A stretch of DNA of 64,000 bases. Origin: Methanobrevibacter sp. (lineage in GTDB: Archaea; Methanobacteriota; Methanobacteria; Methanobacteriales; Methanobacteriaceae). Every line of letters starts with the position of its first letter. Within the stretch, counting starts at the first letter, position 1. Of the stretch, positions 36,603-44,900 are shown in pieces. The translations under genes were made by a program, and so were the position numbers. The stretch lies in assembly GCA_022775905.1 (NCBI GenBank), contig JALFJX010000004.1:1-64000 (forward strand), written 5' to 3'. A model generated the notes under the pieces. The model had not been told where the DNA came from. It was given only the letters and a program-made list of their open reading frames with translations, and ran no database searches.

Positions 36603-36614
36603 TTTCAAGTGTAA
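36603..36614 (+). other. Mini-ORB, exact
   Basis: TTTCAAGTGTAA, bordering the A/T-rich candidate unwinding region. Confidence 0.75.
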
Positions 36615-36711
36615 AATTATAGGATAAAAAGCAAAAATTAATCCTTAATTAGAATATAAACATTACTTTTAAAAAATTTATCATGATTTTAAACTAAGAG
36701 AGGGACATGTG

Positions 36712-36723
36712 TTTCAAGTGTAA
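36712..36723 (+). other. Mini-ORB, exact, with C/T-rich extension
   Basis: TTTCAAGTGTAA preceded by GAGAGGGACATGTG; on the other strand this is the 12-mer followed by a CCCTCTC tail, i.e. a fuller ORB. Confidence 0.78.
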
Positions 36724-36758
36724 GAAAATTTAGCAAAAAACAAAAATCAAGACATACA

Positions 36759-36770
36759 TTTCAAGTGTAA
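36759..36770 (+). other. Mini-ORB, exact
   Basis: TTTCAAGTGTAA in the same direction as the preceding two, 47 bp further on. Confidence 0.75.
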
Positions 36771-36875
36771 AAAAATTTCAAATTTTAAAAAAATATTTAA
36801 ATTTAAAAACAAAGAAAAATTAGAACTTTAAATAGAAAATTAAGTGGTGAAAAAATAGAGATAAATTTCAAATGT

Positions 36876-36887
36876 TTACACTTGAAA
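36876..36887 (-). other. Mini-ORB, exact, inverted
   Basis: TTACACTTGAAA followed by TAGACCCC. A degenerate box in the opposite direction (36866-36877) overlaps it, making an imperfect dyad. Confidence 0.78.
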
Positions 36888-36922
36888 TAGACCCCTTCAT
36901 TCTGAATATACCTTCGGAAATG

Positions 36923-36934
36923 TTATACTTGAAA
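36923..36934 (-). other. Mini-ORB, one mismatch, with C/T-rich extension
   Basis: TTATACTTGAAA followed by TGCACCTCCCTCTCTC, the longest C/T tail in the region, 17 bp from the stop codon of the DUF2299 gene. Confidence 0.7.
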
Positions 36935-36950
36935 TGCACCTCCCTCTCTC

Positions 36951-37424
36951 TTAAATGAACATATCATTTTCATTGTTTGGAAAAGAAACATTGCCAAATT
37001 TTTTGTCAATTAACCAGATACAATGTAATTTAGATTTAAAAACTCTTTTCAATGTTTTAATGAATGCATCTTTTGTCAATCCATCTTCAAATATTTGATC
37101 GGTTATAATAAATTGTTGTAACATTTCATTATTAACTTGGAGCTCATAATCAACCAAAAAATTATTCAATCCAAAATTCAAATCTAAAATAAAATCTTTT
37201 TTTGTTTGTTGATCTGCTGGAATCATCAAGTTAATATGTTCAGGTGAAACTTGAGTTGCACATGCAATTACAATACAATCTTTTTGTTTTGGTTTTACAA
37301 TATCCATTATATTTTCTTTTGGAAATTCAACAATAAAATGAAAATCAGCATTTTCATCATATTTCATTTCTCTTAACATATCTTCGTCAAGTAACCATTT
37401 TTTAATTGTTTTTTCATCAATCAT
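36951..37424 (-). CDS. DUF2299-like protein beside the origin
   Basis: A 157-residue soluble protein that resembles the uncharacterised archaeal DUF2299 family. It is predicted as mixed alpha/beta with no membrane segment, signal peptide or nucleotide-binding motif. The sequence begins with a short helical region (MIDEKTIKKWLLDED), continues with strands such as ADFHFIVEFP and DCIVIACATQVSPEHI, and ends with a helix and FKSKLHCIWLIDKK. It is read toward the origin and is not in an operon. A role in replication is suggested only by position. Confidence 0.6.
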   Translation of the reverse strand: MIDEKTIKKWLLDEDMLREMKYDENADFHFIVEFPKENIMDIVKPKQKDCIVIACATQVSPEHINLMIPADQQTKKDFILDLNFGLNNFLVDYELQVNNEMLQQFIITDQIFEDGLTKDAFIKTLKRVFKSKLHCIWLIDKKFGNVSFPNNENDMFI

Positions 37425-37488
37425 AGTATCATCATTAAATATAATATAATAATAAATTATTTATTTTTTTATAAATATATAATAAAAT

Positions 37489-38526
37489 ATGATAGAATAT
37501 AATGAATTAATAAATAATGTAATGTTAACAAATATTAATAATATTGTTTCATTTAGGTTATTTTTGTTTATTATATGTACATTTATTTTTTCACTTGCAA
37601 TTGATGTCCTGTTCGGTGAACTTCCAGGAAAAATTCATCCTGTAGTCATAATGGGTTCAATTATTAATTATTTTAAAAGAAAATTTATTAATATAAAAAA
37701 TAGATTATCTGGATTAATGCTTGTTTTTTGTACCAGTATAACTTCAAGTGTATTGTTATTGATAATTTATTTAATAATAAAAAATAATATTATTTTATTT
37801 ATTTTATTATTTTCAATTATTTTATCTTCAACATTTTCAATAAAAATGTTATTACAAACTGCAATTGATGTCAAAAATGATTTAAGTACAGATATTGAAA
37901 AAGCAAGAAGATCTGTTTCTTATCTTGTTAGCAGAAATACTGATGAATTGACAGAAAGTTTCATCGTCTCAGCTGTTGTTGAAAGTTTGACTGAAAACAT
38001 AACTGATTCTTATGTTGCTCCAATTTTTTATTATTTCATATTTGGAATTATTATTTTATTGTATCCAGTACCATTTCAATTGTATTTCTTATTGTTAGTT
38101 CCTGTGTTGTATAGATTATCAAATACACAAGATGCAATGCTTGGATATACTACTGATGAATTGATTCACATTGGTTTTGTTGTTGCAAAAATAGATGATA
38201 TTCTAAATTATATACCTTCAAGAATTGCCGGATTATTTGTTGTAATTTCTGCATATCTACTTAATTTAGATGGAAAAAACAGTTTTAGAATTATGATGAG
38301 GGATGCTAGAAATTGTCCATCTCCAAATTCAGGTTATACAATGGCATCAACAGCAGGAGCATTGAATATTCAACTGATAAAAAAAGATACATATATTTTA
38401 GGTGATAATAATAAAAAAATCACATCAGATGATATTTCAAAGGCTGTTAATTTATCTAAATTATCAATTATTTTATTTACAATAACAATTATTATTTTAT
38501 TTACATTAATTTATGTGATATTATGA
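37489..38526 (+). CDS. cbiB: Adenosylcobinamide-phosphate synthase
   Basis: Membrane enzyme that attaches aminopropanol phosphate (or a similar linker) to adenosylcobyric acid. The 345-residue sequence has family blocks AIDVLFGELPGKIHPVVIMG (near residue 37), VSYLVSRNTDELTES near 145, PIFYYFIFG, and RDARNCPSPNSGYTMAS near 280. Four to five membrane segments are spread along it. The first 20 residues are a non-conserved extension, so a later start is possible. cbiG overlaps its stop by four bases. Confidence 0.93.
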   Translation: MIEYNELINNVMLTNINNIVSFRLFLFIICTFIFSLAIDVLFGELPGKIHPVVIMGSIINYFKRKFINIKNRLSGLMLVFCTSITSSVLLLIIYLIIKNNIILFILLFSIILSSTFSIKMLLQTAIDVKNDLSTDIEKARRSVSYLVSRNTDELTESFIVSAVVESLTENITDSYVAPIFYYFIFGIIILLYPVPFQLYFLLLVPVLYRLSNTQDAMLGYTTDELIHIGFVVAKIDDILNYIPSRIAGLFVVISAYLLNLDGKNSFRIMMRDARNCPSPNSGYTMASTAGALNIQLIKKDTYILGDNNKKITSDDISKAVNLSKLSIILFTITIIILFTLIYVIL

Positions 38527-39536
38527 AAATAGCAATTATCTCTGTTTCAGATAAAGGACAAAAATTAGCTTTAAACTTAAAAGAACAATTAGATGATGAT
38601 TCAACTGTATTAAAAACAGACATATATCATAAAAATGTCAAAAAACATTTTCCATATCTGTTCTATGAATATGATGCAATAATTGCAATAATGGCTTCTG
38701 GAATTTTAATCAGAACAATTGCTCCATTAATTGAATCAAAAGTTACAGATCCTGCTATTTTAAATATTGATGATAATGGTAACTTTGTCATTTCAACTTT
38801 ATCAGGTCATCTAGGAGGTGCTAATAAATTAACAAAAAAAATTGCTAATTTAATTGATGCTATACCTGTTATTACAACTTCTACTGATGTCAATAAAAAG
38901 TTGGGAATTGATGTTTTAGCTAAAGATCTTTATTTATCAATTGATAATACAAAAGAAATATTATTCTTCAACAAAGCTATTTTAGATGGGAAAAAACTTG
39001 AATTTACTATTAATCCAGAAAAAAATTTCAAATATTTATTTGAGTATATTGAAAAAGTTACACTTGAAATGGATGTCTCATTTTCTCATTCAAATGATGT
39101 TAATACAAATGAAATACATGTTGCATGTGATAATCACAAAATAATATTAAAAGAGAAGAGTATTGTTGTTGGTATTGGTTGTAGACGTGGAAAAGAATGT
39201 TTTAAAATTTATGAAGGGCTTTCTGATTCAATTGATAAATTAGGTATTCATATATCAAGAATTAACATGTTGTCTTCTGCTGAGATAAAAAAAGATGAAC
39301 AAGGAATTTTGGAACTTTCAGATAAGTTAAATATACCTGTTAATTTTGTAGGTTTGGATAAACTAAAACTTTTTGAATCAAATGATATTCAAAAATCAGA
39401 GTTTGTATATTCAAAATTTGGTATCTATGGTGTATGTGAACCTTCTGCATTGATTACAGCAGGATTTGATTCAAAATTAATATATAAAAAGACATCTTAT
39501 GATGGTGTTACAATATCTGTTGCAATTTCAAAATGA
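38523..39536 (+). CDS. cbiG: Cobalt-precorrin-5A hydrolase
   Basis: Opens the delta-lactone ring of cobalt-precorrin-5A, releasing acetaldehyde. At 337 residues it has the N-terminal domain with IIAIMASGILIRTIAP (near residue 58), NFVISTLSGHLGGANKL (near 96) and a TSTDVNKK stretch, and the C-terminal CbiG domain with VVGIGCRRGKEC (near 216) and GVCEPSALITAG (near 305). The ATGA start overlaps cbiB. An exact 12-bp origin box sits inside the coding region (39058-39069). Confidence 0.94.
   Translation: MKIAIISVSDKGQKLALNLKEQLDDDSTVLKTDIYHKNVKKHFPYLFYEYDAIIAIMASGILIRTIAPLIESKVTDPAILNIDDNGNFVISTLSGHLGGANKLTKKIANLIDAIPVITTSTDVNKKLGIDVLAKDLYLSIDNTKEILFFNKAILDGKKLEFTINPEKNFKYLFEYIEKVTLEMDVSFSHSNDVNTNEIHVACDNHKIILKEKSIVVGIGCRRGKECFKIYEGLSDSIDKLGIHISRINMLSSAEIKKDEQGILELSDKLNIPVNFVGLDKLKLFESNDIQKSEFVYSKFGIYGVCEPSALITAGFDSKLIYKKTSYDGVTISVAISK
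39058..39069 (-). other. Origin-recognition-box-like site inside cbiG
   Basis: TTACACTTGAAA, exact 12-mer, followed by TGGATGTCTC. It encodes Val-Thr-Leu-Glu-Met in cbiG, about 2.2 kb from the origin. Confidence 0.45.
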
Positions 39537-39562
39537 AAATAATAAAAAAAAGAAAAATGGAA

Positions 39563-39808
39563 TTAGATTGATTCTAATTTAGATAAAACTTCCCAAATTA
39601 AAGTTCTTGCATGAACAGGGATGTTTGGATCATTACTAATTTCATCTAATTTTCCTAAAACAGTACTTATTCTTACAGATTGATCTTGTTCTTCATCTTT
39701 TAATAAGGTACTGGATTTTCCTGCAGCCTCTCTAATGTTACGAGGTACAGTGTTGTTATCTGCGATATATTCAAGTATTTCACAAACTTCGTCGATTTGA
39801 CTACTCAT
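39563..39808 (-). CDS. UPF0147 family protein
   Basis: An 81-residue all-helical protein of the conserved archaeal UPF0147 family. The pattern CEILEYIADNNTVPRNIREAA, the LLKDEEQDQSVRISTVLGKLDEIS centre and DPNIPVHARTLIWEVLSKLE are typical for the whole length. HEAT-like antiparallel helices are likely. Function is unknown; wide conservation suggests a basic archaeal role. SD GGAGG lies a few bases before the ATG. Confidence 0.9.
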   Translation of the reverse strand: MSSQIDEVCEILEYIADNNTVPRNIREAAGKSSTLLKDEEQDQSVRISTVLGKLDEISNDPNIPVHARTLIWEVLSKLESI

Positions 39809-39956
39809 AATACTCCTCCAAAATTATTAAAAATAGTTAATAAAATTATTAATATTATAATATATATTTGTTTGCAATCTCTTTAAATATTTTGTGGTAA
39901 ATACCTGTTTTTTTTAGTAGAAAAATATATATTATTATTTAAAAAAATTATATATC

Positions 39957-40133
39957 ATGTCAGATGTAAGTAGAACAACTATAAATATTCCTGTTGAATT
40001 GAAAAAAGAATTAAAAAAAATTGCTATTGATGAAGATACTTCTTTATCAGGATTAATCCTTAAAATGATTGATGAAGGAATGAAAAGTAGAAAAAATAGC
40101 AGTAATGTTGTTTCAGATGAAGATACAATTTAA
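39957..40133 (+). CDS. Small ribbon-helix-helix (CopG/Arc-type) protein
   Basis: A 58-residue protein starting MSDVSRTTINIPVELKKELK. The strand TTINIPVE followed by helix ELKKELKKIAIDE, turn DTSLSG and second helix LILKMIDEGMKS is the ribbon-helix-helix fold of dimeric repressors and antitoxins. The C-terminal 15 residues are polar. It is preceded by TATA-like sequence (about 25-40 bp upstream) and has little leader. The stop overlaps the convergent aldolase gene by four bases. No toxin gene is adjacent, so a stand-alone regulator is more likely. Confidence 0.75.
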   Translation: MSDVSRTTINIPVELKKELKKIAIDEDTSLSGLILKMIDEGMKSRKNSSNVVSDEDTI

Positions 40134-40711
40134 TCTTCAACTGAATCTAACATATAAGTAACAAATTGAGTTTTAGCAGTTTCTTCAACAAAAACTGCAA
40201 GTAATTTTGCTTCTTGTAAATTTTCATTAACGCAGATTACTCCATGATTTTTTAATATTAGTACATCTTCGTTTTTTATACCTTCACTAGCTCTTTCAGC
40301 TAATTCAATGGTACCTGGTTTTTCATATTCTATAGAAGCTAAATATGGATTTTTTATTTCTCCAAAACCTTCTAATCTTTTGAGTTTTTTATTTGAAAAA
40401 GCAAATCCTGTTGCATATGGTGAATGAGTGTGAACAATACCATTAACATCATGTCTTTTTTTATAGATTCCTAAATGCATGCCAACTTCAGAAGATGGTT
40501 TTCCATTAGTTAATAAATTTCCATCAAGATCGACTAATATAATGTCTTCTTCTTTCAAACCTGACAATGATTTTAATGTTGGAGTAATAGCAACAACATC
40601 ACCAGTACTTCCTTTTATTCTTTTACTGATATTTCCGGATTTCCCGGAAACTAATCCTTTGTCATAAATTTCATTTCCAACATTGATAATTTCATTAATA
40701 TGTTTTTTCAT
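40130..40711 (-). CDS. fucA: Class II aldolase, L-fuculose-phosphate aldolase-like
   Basis: Zinc aldolase of the AraD/FucA family, about 193 residues. SGKSGNISKRI binds the phosphate, the zinc ligands are Glu of SSEVGMH and the two His of VHTHSPYATGFAF, with the last His in ILKNHGVICV. In methanogens this enzyme is assigned to making lactaldehyde for coenzyme F420 synthesis. The ATG with GAGGTT seven bases upstream is selected; a TTG six codons earlier lies in the polD gene end. It follows the polD small subunit gene closely. Confidence 0.9.
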   Translation of the reverse strand: MKKHINEIINVGNEIYDKGLVSGKSGNISKRIKGSTGDVVAITPTLKSLSGLKEEDIILVDLDGNLLTNGKPSSEVGMHLGIYKKRHDVNGIVHTHSPYATGFAFSNKKLKRLEGFGEIKNPYLASIEYEKPGTIELAERASEGIKNEDVLILKNHGVICVNENLQEAKLLAVFVEETAKTQFVTYMLDSVED

Positions 40712-40721
40712 TAAAATAACC

Positions 40722-42515
40722 TCATTCAATAAATTTTAAATGTTTATATATTCCTTTATGAATTACTGGAACTTCTGCAGGTGTAGGTTCAATATTATAA
40801 ATTTTCTGGAACTCTGTCTGAGTCTGGAAAGTACCGGAATTAATTAAGTGAATTCCTTTGAATTTTCTATATGTATTAATGTGAACGTGACCTGTATGGA
40901 AAATGTCTGGTAATTCATCAATTACTAAATAATCTTCAAGTTCTGATGCAAGTGGAGTTCTTTCTCCATAAATTGGAGCTAAATGTCTTTTCTTCAATAA
41001 TTCTTCCATTAATAAATCATTTCTTTCGTGAGTAAATTGTTTAACTGCCATTACTAAATCATCGAAACTACGTCCGTGGTAAATTAGAACATTGATTCCA
41101 TCAAGTGATACAACACCTGGATTTGATATGAACTCTACATTGTCAAGTTCATAGAGTGCTTTTGCATACTCTTCAGGTACAGCCGGTTGTGGTTCTGCCA
41201 CTCTTGATGCATCGTGGTTTCCAGGAGCGATAATGATTTTAATATCACTTCTGATATTTCCTAAAAATCTTGCAGCTTCATTATATTGTTCAGTAATGTC
41301 TTTGATTGCCAATTCCTTGTCTTGGTTTGGATATACACCAATACCATCCACGATATCTCCACCAATAACAAGATATTTTACATCTTCAGCAATCCTTCTT
41401 TGCTCTTCTGAACCATATTCACAGTTAATCCAATCAATAAATCTTTGGAATGCATCTTCAAGGAATGTTAAGCTTCCGATATGGACATCAGATAAAAATA
41501 CTATTCCAAAGTCCATTTCTTTATTTGGAATTCTTAAAACTCCCGGATCAATAATTTGCTGACCGAATGCAAAGCCTTCATCATCACTTTTATTTGCAAT
41601 AACCCCAATAACTTCATCTTTTACGAGTTTTTCTGCTTCTGCAAACAATTCTTCATTATTTTTAGAGAATAAAATTGAAATTGTACCAGTATCATCTTCA
41701 AATTCAACAATTTTATGACCATTTTTACTGGTTCTTATCTCACGAATCATTAATATTAAGCTTAATGTATCCTGTGAATCATCGATATCAGCGATTTTTG
41801 TGTAGTTTCTGAGTTCTGGTCTTTTTGATAATATTTTAGCTAATTTTTCATATCTGCTTTTAAAGTAAGAAATCAAGTTTTCAAGTTCACCGCTTGTGTA
41901 TGATTTTTTAGAGGTGTCCTGTATGATTTTAAAGTCATAAGTAACATTGGATTTTTTTTCATTTCTTTTAAACTTGATTTTTTCATCTTTAATTGTTTCA
42001 GATGCTTCTAAAATCTCTTTGTTTATGTATTTTTCTGGTGTATCAGTATCTTTTTTCAGATTATCAATTGTATCTTTTTTATCAACAGCTGGTACATCAG
42101 GTTTTATTTCAGGTTTTTTGTCAACAGGAGCTTTAGGTTTAATCTCTTTTTTAGGTGGTGTTTGAGATTTTATTTCAGGTTTTTTGTCAACCGGTACGTT
42201 AGGTATTGTTTCTTTTTTGATTTCTTGATTTTCTGTTTTTTTAGGTTTAATTTCCTCTTTTATTTCAGGAGTTATTTCATCTGTTAATGTTTTTTGAGTG
42301 TTTGGCTCTTCTTTTTTAACTCCATTAATTTCATCAACAATTTCACCACTAACTGATACTAAATCTTTTGATGAATATTTATCGCTTTTTAATTTAACAA
42401 TTAATGAAGAAGCATAATTTACAGGGTCTTCAGCACTCATAACCTTATTAAATGCTTCAGGTGATAGGTTGATTCCTTTTTTTGCGAATTTTAATAAAAT
42501 TTTATTAGTTGACAT
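40722..42515 (-). CDS. polB: DNA polymerase D small subunit (DP1)
   Basis: Exonuclease/scaffold subunit of the euryarchaeal replicative polymerase D, 597 residues. The C-terminal phosphoesterase carries [12 protein letters not shown] (near 346), GGDIVDGIG, the GNHDASR box (near 440), YHGRSF and the last HTGHVHINT; these are the metal ligands giving 3'-5' proofreading. An OB-fold precedes it (about 245-330). Residues 70-165 are a low-complexity linker with repeated KPEIK and APVDKK units. The N-terminal 60 residues are a small helical domain. The large subunit gene is not in the window. Confidence 0.95.
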   Translation of the reverse strand: MSTNKILLKFAKKGINLSPEAFNKVMSAEDPVNYASSLIVKLKSDKYSSKDLVSVSGEIVDEINGVKKEEPNTQKTLTDEITPEIKEEIKPKKTENQEIKKETIPNVPVDKKPEIKSQTPPKKEIKPKAPVDKKPEIKPDVPAVDKKDTIDNLKKDTDTPEKYINKEILEASETIKDEKIKFKRNEKKSNVTYDFKIIQDTSKKSYTSGELENLISYFKSRYEKLAKILSKRPELRNYTKIADIDDSQDTLSLILMIREIRTSKNGHKIVEFEDDTGTISILFSKNNEELFAEAEKLVKDEVIGVIANKSDDEGFAFGQQIIDPGVLRIPNKEMDFGIVFLSDVHIGSLTFLEDAFQRFIDWINCEYGSEEQRRIAEDVKYLVIGGDIVDGIGVYPNQDKELAIKDITEQYNEAARFLGNIRSDIKIIIAPGNHDASRVAEPQPAVPEEYAKALYELDNVEFISNPGVVSLDGINVLIYHGRSFDDLVMAVKQFTHERNDLLMEELLKKRHLAPIYGERTPLASELEDYLVIDELPDIFHTGHVHINTYRKFKGIHLINSGTFQTQTEFQKIYNIEPTPAEVPVIHKGIYKHLKFIE

Positions 42516-42672
42516 ATTAGTTAAAATTTTTATTTTTTATATTAATAAACTTTGAGAATTTTATTTTTAAATTTTTATTTTTAATTATAAAATTTTCTAA
42601 ATGAGTTATATTTATTATATATTAAAAATAAAAACTATTTCATTATAAAGTTAAAATAATGATTGTGATAAA

Positions 42673-43173
42673 ATGGCGAATAAATTTGTTAGAATTATTT
42701 TAATAGTTGTTTTATTTGTTATATTTTTTGAAATAGGTCTCTTTAGTTCATATACTATTGTTACAGCTGAAGCACCTAATATTCAAGGATTAATTGATAT
42801 GCAAATACAAAAGATTGCATCTATCTTAAATCCTGAAAATGTTAATGAAGCTTTAATTAAAGACCCGACTCCAATTAATATTACTAATAAAAAAGATGTT
42901 GCACTGAAAATGCAAGACCTGTCAAAGGTTGATGGAGTTAATATTGATTCAATGAACATATCCACTCGTGATGATCCAAGTGATGACAAAAATTTCACTG
43001 TAATCATTGAAGCTTTAGGTTATGCTTCTCCAAATTCAACTTCAGGACAAATTGTCATTAGTCAGGACCCATCCTATAAGATCATAGCTTCTGCTCCTGC
43101 ATCTTATAAAGGAGATGGAATAATGGCTGATACAAATTCCATGACCATAACTTCAGTTTTAAAATTATATTAG
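42673..43173 (+). CDS. Hypothetical membrane-anchored extracytoplasmic protein
   Basis: A 166-residue protein with one N-terminal membrane helix (IILIVVLFVIFFEIGLF) and an external region of about 140 residues. No family recognised. The external part contains an NVNEALI and TITNKKDV-like helix/strand mix and ends in strands FTVIIEALGYAS and SMTITSVLKL. It precedes cobJ by 12 bp on the same strand, so it may share that transcript. Non-cleavable anchor or signal peptide cannot be told apart. Confidence 0.65.
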   Translation: MANKFVRIILIVVLFVIFFEIGLFSSYTIVTAEAPNIQGLIDMQIQKIASILNPENVNEALIKDPTPINITNKKDVALKMQDLSKVDGVNIDSMNISTRDDPSDDKNFTVIIEALGYASPNSTSGQIVISQDPSYKIIASAPASYKGDGIMADTNSMTITSVLKLY

Positions 43174-43185
43174 GGAAATAAAAAA

Positions 43186-44259
43186 ATGATTAATGTAATA
43201 GGCATAGGCCAAAATAGAGAAAACATGACTTTAGGAGCTTTAAAAGCTATTGAAGAGTCTGATGTTATTATTGGATATAAAAAATATATTAACCAGATTG
43301 AAGATTTAATTCAAGGTAAAGAAATAGTTAAAAAAGGTATGGGTGATGAAATAGCAAGAGCTGAATTTGCTATTCAAAAAAGCCTAGAAGGTAAAACTGT
43401 TTCATTAGTTAGTTCTGGAGATCCTGGTGTTTTTGGAATGGCCAATGTATTATATCAAATTGTAAGCAAATATGAAGATATTGAAATAAAAGTTTATCCA
43501 GGTGTTTCTGCACTTAATTATGCTTCTAGTCACTTAGGAGCACCTTTAAACGATTTTGCTGCAATAAGTTTAAGTAATATTTTAACTCCTTTATCTGAAA
43601 TTGAAAAAAAATTAAGATATGCTCTTGAGGCTGATTTGATTGTTGCTATATATAATCCTTTAAGTAAAACTCGTAAGGAACCATTTAAAAGGTTCAAACA
43701 ATGTGTTTTAGATATTAGAGGAGAAAATGCGTTAATAGGTATTATTGATAGTACTTATGAACCTCCAAAGGCAACAGTTGTTGAAATTAAGGACTTAACT
43801 GAAGATATAGTTAATATGTCTTGTACTTTAATCGTTGGAAATGATTTAACTTATGTTCAAGATGGAAAGATTGTAACACCTAGAGGATATGTGATTAGGT
43901 CAGGAATTCATGAATTATCACAGAATCATTATGAAAAATTCTTGAATGGTGAAGTTGCACACGGTCCTAATAGGGAATGTGAATATTATCCATGTCACTA
44001 TGAGGGTCAGTATTGTGATTTCTGTTATTGTCCATTTTATCCATGTGGTGACTCTTCAACTGGTGGGGAATGGATTAAAGGTAAGAATGTTTGGAATTGT
44101 AAAAATTGTAACTGGTTACATGATAAAAATAGTGTTGAATGTTTACGTCCACCTTTAGAAAACATTTTAGAAGATGTTGAAGATTTAAAATCAAAGAAAA
44201 AATCATTATTGAAACTTAGAAGAGCTTGTTTATTGAAAAATAATCCAAATGATCTTTAG
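43186..44259 (+). CDS. cobJ: Precorrin-3B/cobalt-factor III C17-methyltransferase fused to a Cys-rich domain
   Basis: SAM-dependent methyltransferase that contracts the corrin ring. Residues 1-240 are the TP-methylase domain with the VIGIGQNRENMT opening, SSGDPGVFGMA (near residue 84), YPGVSALNYASS and AIYNPLSKTRKEPF. Residues 262-320 add an unusual segment with about nine Cys in CEYYPCHY, CDFCYCPFYPC, CKNCNW and CLRPP, resembling the Cys-rich small domain found with cobamide genes in other methanogens. It may bind Zn or Co. The last 30 residues are basic helix. Follows a small membrane protein gene. Confidence 0.9.
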   Translation: MINVIGIGQNRENMTLGALKAIEESDVIIGYKKYINQIEDLIQGKEIVKKGMGDEIARAEFAIQKSLEGKTVSLVSSGDPGVFGMANVLYQIVSKYEDIEIKVYPGVSALNYASSHLGAPLNDFAAISLSNILTPLSEIEKKLRYALEADLIVAIYNPLSKTRKEPFKRFKQCVLDIRGENALIGIIDSTYEPPKATVVEIKDLTEDIVNMSCTLIVGNDLTYVQDGKIVTPRGYVIRSGIHELSQNHYEKFLNGEVAHGPNRECEYYPCHYEGQYCDFCYCPFYPCGDSSTGGEWIKGKNVWNCKNCNWLHDKNSVECLRPPLENILEDVEDLKSKKKSLLKLRRACLLKNNPNDL

Positions 44260-44270
44260 GGGTATTATAA

Positions 44271-44873
44271 TTGTCAATTAAAAATCTTTTAATCGAAATG
44301 AAAAATATGTCGGAATTGATGGTAGATTTAGCTTATTCTGCTGTATTGTTTAATAGTAAAGCAGCTGCAGAAGAAGTAATTACCTTAGAAAATGAAGTTA
44401 ATTCAATGAATTATGAAATTAAAAAAGAATCATTGGTTGCAGCACGTTCTTATGAAGATGCTGAAAAATTAACTGCATTACTTGAGATTGCAGAAGCTGC
44501 TGAGACCATGGCAAATGCTGCAAAAGATTTAGCTGACTTAGTTATCACTGGTTTTAAACCACATCCAGTATTTAAAATGGTAATGGAAGAATCAGATAAA
44601 AGTATTGCAAGAGTTACAATTGATGAATCATCTGAATTAGCTAATAATACATTAGGTGATTTACTTTTAGTTAATCGTACTGGTATGAGAGTAATCGCTA
44701 TTAGAAGAGGTGTATCTTGGATTTATGGTCCAGATAAAAATACCATGCTTTTAGCTCATGACGTATTAATTTTAAAAGGTACTGATGAAGGTGCCGATTT
44801 ATTAGAAAAACTTGCTTCCGGAGCTTGTTCATTAGAAGACATTCCAGAAGAATTAGAAGATGAATTAGAGTGA
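44271..44873 (+). CDS. PhoU-like/TrkA-C domain protein
   Basis: A 200-residue cytoplasmic regulator-type protein. Residues 1-95 are helical PhoU-like ([22 protein letters not shown]), and residues 110-185 form a TrkA-C domain ([16 protein letters not shown] to [13 protein letters not shown]), which senses nucleotides or ions. It begins with TTG preceded by AGGGG and is followed by a divalent cation transporter; this pairing (COG3273 with COG1824) recurs in archaea, suggesting control of the transporter. Confidence 0.82.
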   Translation: MSIKNLLIEMKNMSELMVDLAYSAVLFNSKAAAEEVITLENEVNSMNYEIKKESLVAARSYEDAEKLTALLEIAEAAETMANAAKDLADLVITGFKPHPVFKMVMEESDKSIARVTIDESSELANNTLGDLLLVNRTGMRVIAIRRGVSWIYGPDKNTMLLAHDVLILKGTDEGADLLEKLASGACSLEDIPEELEDELE

Positions 44874-44900
44874 TTAAAATGATTATAGGTAGTGATATGT

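Larger units (their letters stand above)
36317..36950. other. Predicted chromosomal replication origin (oriC)
   Basis: A 634-bp gene-free region next to orc1. It contains at least four exact copies of the 12-mer TTACACTTGAAA or its complement and three degenerate ones; the 12-mer agrees with the mini-ORB described for Methanothermobacter Cdc6. The two rightmost boxes point inward against three leftward ones. Between 36367 and 36580 lies a nearly pure A/T stretch, a good candidate unwinding element. Two boxes are followed by C/T-rich tails (CCTCCCTCTC and CCCTCTC), similar to the G-rich side of full ORBs. Confidence 0.88.

Noticed and set aside
42050-42200. DNA repeat in the polD small subunit gene
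   Set aside because: It is the low-complexity Pro/Lys/Glu linker of DP1, a feature that varies among archaea, not a mobile or regulatory repeat.
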